Assembly: GCA_023446675.1 (NCBI GenBank) | Contig: JAEXPO010000387.1 | Location: 1 to 8,152 of the forward strand | DNA length: 8,152 nt | Direction: 5' to 3' | From: Bacillota bacterium | Lineage (GTDB): Bacteria; Bacillota; Clostridia; DSM-8532 | In this document: piece by piece, positions 3,264 to 8,152 of the stretch | How positions within the stretch are numbered: position 1 is the first letter of the stretch | Layout: every line of letters begins with the position of its first letter | The notes under the pieces: model-generated | Databases searched by the model: none | What the model saw: only the letters and a program-made list of their open reading frames with translations | What the model was told of the DNA's origin: nothing | Translations under genes and position numbers: made by a program

Positions 3264-5223
3264 AGTGTCTCGATTTTTGGTTTTTTGCCGATTTCCTGTT
3301 CCCCTGCTTTTTCGGCTTTCTGCCCTGGGATGTTCTGCCGGATGAGGTATTTCTGCGGGTCGGGCTTTTTTGAAAAGGCTTGTCGTCATTAGCTCGCCTG
3401 TCGGGAGGTATGAGACAATCCTTCTCATAGCCTATAAGATCCATACGGCCCGCAAGCCTCAGGGCCTCAGCCACCAGGGACCTGTTTTCAGGGAGATTGT
3501 ACTGAAGAAGCGCCCGCTGCATGGCCTGCTCCTTTTCCGTTCTGGGCACATAGAGGGGCTTCATGCTTCGGGGATCCAGCCCCGTATAGTACATGCAGGT
3601 TGACAGAGTTCCAGGTGTGGGAATAAACTGCTGAACCTGCTCCGGGGTATGTCCCACGGATTTAATGTACTGGGCCAAAAGAATGGCATCGTCCAGAGTG
3701 CTGCCGGGATGCCCCGATATGAAATAGGGAACCAGGTATTGTTCCTTTCCAAGGCACCGGTTAATCTCCCGGTATTTATTCACAAAGCGGGTGTAAACCT
3801 CATTGCCGGGCTTGCCCATGGCTTCAAGAACCCTGCCGCTCACATGCTCCGGAGCTACCTTGAGCTGACCGCTGATATGGTTTTTGCACAGTGTTTCCAA
3901 AAACTTACCCCGGGGCTCCAACAGTGCGTAATCAAAACGGACGCCCGAGCGCACAAAAACCTTCTTTACCCCGGGAAGGCCGGTTGCCTTCTTAAGCAGC
4001 GATAAATAGGCATCATGAGACGTTTCCAGATTCTTGCAGGGCTTTGGAAAGAGGCATTCCCTGTTTTTGCAGGCGCCCTCCTTAAGCTGCTTTTTGCAGG
4101 CAGGCTTACGGAAATTGGCGGTGGGTCCTCCGATGTCATGAATATAGCCCTTAAACCCGGGCTTTTCCGACAAAAGCTTTATTTCATCCACGACGGAGTC
4201 CTCGCTTCGCGCCTGGATAACCCGCCCCTGATGATAGCCCACGGCACAGAAGGAGCATCCGCCAAAGCAGCCCCTGTGGCTGGTAACACTAAATTCCACC
4301 TCATTTAGGGCAGGAATGCCGCCCTGGCTGTCGTACATGGGATGCCAGCGCCGGACATAGGGCAGGCTGTATACGCTGTCCAGAGCTTTCTCAGTCATGG
4401 GAGGCGCAGGCCGGTTTTGGACTACCCACCGGTTACCGTCGGCCTGGAGAAGAATTTTTCCCGAAAAGGCGTTTTGCTCCCTGTAATTCAGAATAAAAGC
4501 CCTGGCATAGGCTTTTTTGTCCTCAATGACCGCTTCCCTTGAGGGAAGCACCAAAATCTCCGTATCTCCCCCTTCAAGGCCTTCCCGTAGTCCTTTGGGA
4601 AGGCCTTCCTCAGTAAGCAGCACAGCAGTTCCCTTAATGGATTTCAGGCTTTTAACCGGAACGCCCCTTTCAAGAAGAGCAGCAATTTCAAGCAGGGGGC
4701 CTTCCCCGTTTCCGTAGATAAGAATATCCGCCCTGGAATCCACCAGGACAGAGGAACGAATGGCATCCTGCCAGTAGTCATAATGGGCAAAGCGACGAAG
4801 GCTGGCCTCAAGACCTCCTATAATGATAGGTACGTCGCCAAAAGCCTCCCGGACACGGTTGGCATAGACAATTAAAGCCCTGTCGGGCCGCCTCCCCCCT
4901 TTTCCTCCGGGAGAATAAACATCTTCACGCCGTCGTTTTTTCGCGGCGGTATAATTATTGACCATGGAATCAATAACACCGGAGGAGATCAACACTCCCA
5001 GGCGGGGTCTTCCAAGGCGCTTAAAATCATCCGTGGAGCGCCAGTCAGGCTGGCATAGCATTGCTACCCGGTACCCTTCCCTCTCCAGTAGCCTTGACAG
5101 GAGGGCATGTCCAAAGGAGGGATGGTCCACATAGGCATCACCGCAAATAAAAAGGAAATCGGGCTGATCCCAACCCCTTTCCTTCATGTCGGCGGACGAT
5201 ACGGGCAAAAAAGCTTCAGGCAT
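3256..5223 (-). CDS. ygiQ: YgiQ-family (UPF0313) radical SAM protein
   Basis: YgiQ proteins are radical S-adenosylmethionine enzymes of unknown reaction, conserved across bacteria. The 655-residue product follows the E. coli family layout. An N-terminal domain contains GDAYVDHPSFG (28-38) and GGLEASLRRFAHYDYW (136-151). The radical SAM core starts with RGCFGGCSFC, where Cys319, Cys323 and Cys326 should hold the 4Fe-4S cluster. A second conserved cysteine group (376, 385, 390, 396) follows GGPTANFRKP. APEH, YFISGHPGS and MYYTGLDP follow. The C-terminal tail (about 612-655) is strongly basic and low complexity, as in E. coli YgiQ, suggesting nucleic-acid contact (inference). The start fits the family N-terminus (FLPVSSADMKERGWD) and lies 8 nt after GAGGAG. 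It overlaps the TPR gene by 8 nt and is probably translated by coupling. No terminator is seen after its stop, which overlaps the convergent plus-strand gene. Confidence 0.93.
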   Translation of the reverse strand: MPEAFLPVSSADMKERGWDQPDFLFICGDAYVDHPSFGHALLSRLLEREGYRVAMLCQPDWRSTDDFKRLGRPRLGVLISSGVIDSMVNNYTAAKKRRREDVYSPGGKGGRRPDRALIVYANRVREAFGDVPIIIGGLEASLRRFAHYDYWQDAIRSSVLVDSRADILIYGNGEGPLLEIAALLERGVPVKSLKSIKGTAVLLTEEGLPKGLREGLEGGDTEILVLPSREAVIEDKKAYARAFILNYREQNAFSGKILLQADGNRWVVQNRPAPPMTEKALDSVYSLPYVRRWHPMYDSQGGIPALNEVEFSVTSHRGCFGGCSFCAVGYHQGRVIQARSEDSVVDEIKLLSEKPGFKGYIHDIGGPTANFRKPACKKQLKEGACKNRECLFPKPCKNLETSHDAYLSLLKKATGLPGVKKVFVRSGVRFDYALLEPRGKFLETLCKNHISGQLKVAPEHVSGRVLEAMGKPGNEVYTRFVNKYREINRCLGKEQYLVPYFISGHPGSTLDDAILLAQYIKSVGHTPEQVQQFIPTPGTLSTCMYYTGLDPRSMKPLYVPRTEKEQAMQRALLQYNLPENRSLVAEALRLAGRMDLIGYEKDCLIPPDRRANDDKPFQKSPTRRNTSSGRTSQGRKPKKQGNRKSAKNQKSRHFI

Positions 5224-7081
5224 GCATTCTCTCCTCTTTTGCCGGAAGTCGGGTTATTTCCATAAATTCCGGCGTTGTGCGTATGGATGCAAAATCGTGG
5301 GAGGCCTTGGCTCTTATCCGCAATTCCGGATTCACATCAAAAGCTTTGGACAGGAATGCCACTGTGGCCTCCAAATCCCCTTGAAGAGCCGACACACGGG
5401 CCAGACCGAACAGAATTTCATCATCGTCGGCCTTAAAGCGCAGGCCTTCCTTATAAAGGCGGGCCGCTTCACTGAAATTTTTGAGTCCAATGGCAGCAGA
5501 TGCCCAGTTGTAGTAAAGAGAGGAGTCATCCGAAGTAAGCTTTTGTGCCCGCTTGAACACACGGACGGCTTCATCATAGCGTTTTACCATCATAAGGGAA
5601 ATACCTAGATTATACCTCAGTAAATAAGAATCCGGATGCTGCTCGCAGGCTTCCTCATAGGTGTTGATGGCGTTTTGCATGCGATCGGTGGAAATATAAA
5701 TTTCCGACAGAAGATTATAAGCCATTTCCAGCTTTTCATCCCCGCCCAGGGACTTAATGAGGTAATCCACCGCCTTATCGGTTTTGCCTTCCCCATCGAA
5801 CACGGAGGCCAGGCTGTAAAGGGCGCGGGAATGATCCGGCTTTAATTCCACAGCAAAACGGAAGTTGGCCAAAGCCTCCTCCATATGCCCCTCCTGGCGC
5901 TGGGCCGTAGCAAGGCGGTAATACACATCCGCGTCCCGGGGTGCTAAGCCGGCCAGCTTTTTATAGGCATGAACAGCATTTTTCCAGTCGTTGTCCTGAC
6001 GGTAGAGTTTTCCCAGCATGGCCCAGGCCTCGGTAAAATCGCCATCCTCCTGTACGATTTTTTCAAGGTGGTAGCGGCACTCCATATGAAGCTTCCTTTC
6101 AGCACAAATCCGTGCCAGAAGAAAACGAAGCTTTACGTCCTCCTTGGATTCAAGAGCAGTCTTAATATGGGCTTCAGCTTCCTCAAGGACTCCCAGACCC
6201 ATATAGGCCCGTGCAATATTGATGTCCGCTTCACGAAGCTCCCCAGCCCACTGGCGGGCCAGTGTAAACTGGTTGATGGCAAGCTCGTATTTTTGAGCTG
6301 AATAATAGCACAGCCCCCATCCGAAATGGACATTGGCCTTTACCAGCTTAAGGCTTTCCTTTTCACCTGAAGCCGCCTTTTTTCCTTTGCCCTTCTCATT
6401 TGCTCCGGCATCGCTTCCCTTATCCTCGCCTAAAAGGGCAAGGGCTTTTTTGTAAAAGGGCATGGCCTCCTCAAAGGCGCCGATTTTCCGGTGGAGCCAG
6501 GCGGTATTGTAAGCTATAAAGGCATTATCGCTTAATATATTATCAAAAAAAACGTACCTGTCCAAAGCTTCATTATAGGCTTCGTTTTCAATGAGGCCCT
6601 GGGCCGCCTGTATCTGGCGGATCAAATTCTGCCGTATGGCCTTATCACCGATAGCCAGGGTTTCAATGATTCCCTCGGGCTGAATTTCCCCTTTCCACTC
6701 ATCAGGATTCTCCATATAATCCTCAAAGCGCCACAGCCGGTTGTCAGGCTTCTCGAGGCGCTCCACCAGGGGTACATCACGGCTGGAGCTTTTAATGCGC
6801 TTCTTCATCCTGGCATAGTCCAATAAAAGATATCCGGATGGGAGCAGCACGCCCAAAAAAATAAGCACAACCTCATAGACCGGCAGCGTGAGCACCTGGT
6901 TCTTAACGGTGAGAACACCCGTTGTAAGAACAAGCAGCTGGGCAAAAAAGGTCAGTGCCGGAAAAAGCGTAAGACGGCGGATGCACCGGTAGGCCATGTA
7001 GATGGTTAGAAGCACGCTTACGAAGACCACAAAGGCGAGTGAAATATTATAATTAAGGGGAATAGACAAAATATCTTTCAT
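5216..7081 (-). CDS. Membrane-anchored tetratricopeptide repeat (TPR) protein
   Basis: This 621-residue protein has no recognised specific function. Three hydrophobic helices near the N-terminus (about 12-31, 37-58 and 67-88) anchor it in the membrane, followed by a basic stretch [11 protein letters not shown] that should face the cytoplasm. From about residue 160 to the end it is built of helical TPR units; clear repeats with A..Y...L/A and P-D signatures lie at about 180-215, 250-280, 350-380, 385-415, 418-446, 453-482, 487-516 and 521-550. A charged, low-complexity linker rich in Gly, Lys and Glu (about 218-243) interrupts the array. TPRs usually scaffold protein complexes. The ATG overlaps the ftsK stop (ATGA) and has GGAG 8 nt upstream, so it is translationally coupled to ftsK. 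This context suggests, but does not show, a link to chromosome segregation, division or sporulation. Confidence 0.85.
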   Translation of the reverse strand: MKDILSIPLNYNISLAFVVFVSVLLTIYMAYRCIRRLTLFPALTFFAQLLVLTTGVLTVKNQVLTLPVYEVVLIFLGVLLPSGYLLLDYARMKKRIKSSSRDVPLVERLEKPDNRLWRFEDYMENPDEWKGEIQPEGIIETLAIGDKAIRQNLIRQIQAAQGLIENEAYNEALDRYVFFDNILSDNAFIAYNTAWLHRKIGAFEEAMPFYKKALALLGEDKGSDAGANEKGKGKKAASGEKESLKLVKANVHFGWGLCYYSAQKYELAINQFTLARQWAGELREADINIARAYMGLGVLEEAEAHIKTALESKEDVKLRFLLARICAERKLHMECRYHLEKIVQEDGDFTEAWAMLGKLYRQDNDWKNAVHAYKKLAGLAPRDADVYYRLATAQRQEGHMEEALANFRFAVELKPDHSRALYSLASVFDGEGKTDKAVDYLIKSLGGDEKLEMAYNLLSEIYISTDRMQNAINTYEEACEQHPDSYLLRYNLGISLMMVKRYDEAVRVFKRAQKLTSDDSSLYYNWASAAIGLKNFSEAARLYKEGLRFKADDDEILFGLARVSALQGDLEATVAFLSKAFDVNPELRIRAKASHDFASIRTTPEFMEITRLPAKEERMHA

Positions 7082-8152
7082 ATTGCATCTCCAAAATTGC
7101 CCGCTTTCATTTCCTCCCAGCGCTCCTTGGATATGAGTATCCTTCGGGGCTTACTGCCCTCATAGCCGCTGATGATATTTTTCTCGGTCATTTGATCAAT
7201 AATTCTGCCGGCTCTGGCGTAGCCAACCTTGAACTTCCTCTGAATGAAGGAAACGGAGGCCTGACCGCAGTCGATAACCGCATCGATGGCCTGTGCAAGA
7301 AGCTCATCCTTGGATCCGTCCTCTTCCTCCTGGCTGTCCTGGCTGGCAGCATCATTGATATTGTCGATAATATCGCTGTCGTAACGGGCTCTTACCTGAT
7401 TTTTAACAAAATCCACCGCCAGCTCCACTTCCTTATCGGTAACAAAAGCACCTTTAACGCGGACCGGCTTTGGAACACCAACGGGATAATACAGCATATC
7501 GCCCTTGCCAAGAAGCTTTTCGGCCCCCGCCATATCGAGAATGGTTCGGGAGTCCACCTGGGAGGACACGGCAAAAGCAATACGGGACGGAATATTGGCT
7601 TTAATGACACCGGTAATGACATTGACGGAGGGACGCTGGGTAGCAATAACCAGGTGCATCCCTGCGGCACGGGCCATTTGGGCCAGTCGGCAGATGCTGT
7701 CCTCCACGTCATGGGGCGCCACCATCATAAGATCCGCCAGCTCATCTATTATTATGACGATCTGAGGCAGTTTACAACCTTCTCCTTGCTCTTCCACCGA
7801 AGCATTATAACCTAAAAGATCACGGACGCCTCTGTCGGCAAAGAGCTTATAGCGGGTGGTCATTTCCGAAACGGCCCAGCGAAGGGCGCCTGCCGCCTTA
7901 TTGGGATCGGTAACCACCGGTATGAGAAGATGGGGTATACCATTGTACACACCCAGCTCAACCACCTTGGGATCCACCATCAGAAGCTTGACCTCATCCG
8001 GATTGGCTTTATAGAGAAGACTTACAACAATGGTATTAATGCATACGCTCTTACCGGATCCGGTGGCGCCCGCAATGAGTACATGGGGCATTTTGCCCAG
8101 ATCCACAATGACATTTTCACCGGAGATATCCTTACCCAGCGCAACGGAGAGC
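7078..8152 (-). CDS. ftsK: FtsK/SpoIIIE DNA translocase, C-terminal part (partial at window edge)
   Basis: FtsK/SpoIIIE proteins are hexameric ATPases that pump chromosomal DNA through the division or sporulation septum. The visible 357 residues cover most of the motor and the end of the protein; the membrane domain and motor start lie outside the window. The Walker A motif is GATGSGKS (about 28-35 of the visible part) and the Walker B is [10 protein letters not shown] (about 131-140). [12 protein letters not shown] is the typical sensor region after Walker B. The final winged-helix gamma domain (about 281-345, including [22 protein letters not shown]) reads polarity sequences on the chromosome. 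An acidic linker (about 270-281) separates motor and gamma domain. The stop overlaps the next gene's start by ATGA. The sequence does not decide between an FtsK role in division and a SpoIIIE role in sporulation. Confidence 0.95.
   Translation of the reverse strand, partial: LSVALGKDISGENVIVDLGKMPHVLIAGATGSGKSVCINTIVVSLLYKANPDEVKLLMVDPKVVELGVYNGIPHLLIPVVTDPNKAAGALRWAVSEMTTRYKLFADRGVRDLLGYNASVEEQGEGCKLPQIVIIIDELADLMMVAPHDVEDSICRLAQMARAAGMHLVIATQRPSVNVITGVIKANIPSRIAFAVSSQVDSRTILDMAGAEKLLGKGDMLYYPVGVPKPVRVKGAFVTDKEVELAVDFVKNQVRARYDSDIIDNINDAASQDSQEEEDGSKDELLAQAIDAVIDCGQASVSFIQRKFKVGYARAGRIIDQMTEKNIISGYEGSKPRRILISKERWEEMKAGNFGDAI

Noticed and set aside
3649..5608. Several plus-strand open frames of about 66-140 codons
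   Set aside because: All are antisense to ygiQ or the TPR gene, whose proteins are clearly conserved, and none shows a recognisable product.
7192..7815. 207-codon open frame on the plus strand
   Set aside because: It lies wholly antisense to the conserved FtsK motor and gamma domain, has no family resemblance and no convincing ribosome binding site; it is a shadow of the real gene.

Overview
The window comes from a low-to-moderate GC Firmicute, most likely a clostridium (Eubacteriales, Lachnospiraceae-like). The grounds are strong AGGAGG-type ribosome binding sites, sigma-A promoters, RNase Y, a SpoIIIE/FtsK-type translocase and a CE7 acetyl esterase. This placement is inferred from gene content; no rRNA or other marker gene is present.

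Layout. Six housekeeping-type genes lie on the minus strand, read from right to left. First comes the C-terminal part of an FtsK/SpoIIIE DNA translocase (7078-8152, 5' end outside the window). A membrane-anchored TPR protein (5216-7081) and a YgiQ-family radical SAM protein (3256-5223) follow. These three are joined by 4-nt and 8-nt start/stop overlaps and form one tightly coupled operon. After a gap come a CE7 acetyl xylan esterase/cephalosporin-C deacetylase (1359-2327) and folD (452-1315), 43 nt apart and probably co-transcribed. Last is the 5' end of rny (RNase Y, 1 to about 307), driven by its own near-consensus promoter whose -35 box overlaps the folD stop codon.

The gap between ygiQ and the esterase (about 2334-3263) holds the unusual part. 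It is a small, visibly AT-richer cassette on the plus strand. It carries a TTGACT-17-TATAAT promoter with two copies of the palindrome TTATGT-N4-ACATAA, one in the spacer and one just after the -10 box. Next is a 59-codon ribbon-helix-helix (RHH) protein with a 13-nt Shine-Dalgarno sequence perfectly complementary to the usual 16S rRNA 3' end, apparently starting at ATC. A predicted H-type RNA pseudoknot begins on the RHH stop codon, followed by a second hairpin and a second possible promoter. An unrecognised 111-residue gene with a good ribosome binding site ends the cassette, and its last bases overlap the convergent end of ygiQ. The RHH protein very probably represses its own promoter. The role of the downstream gene is unknown; residues about 26-45 fit a helix-turn-helix pattern.

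Two genes (rny and the RHH gene) have excellent ribosome binding sites facing non-canonical codons (ATA and ATC). The best candidate for an undescribed system is the plus-strand cassette of RHH repressor, operators, structured intergenic RNA and unknown protein. No tRNA, rRNA, CRISPR array, transposase or convincing intrinsic terminator was seen.
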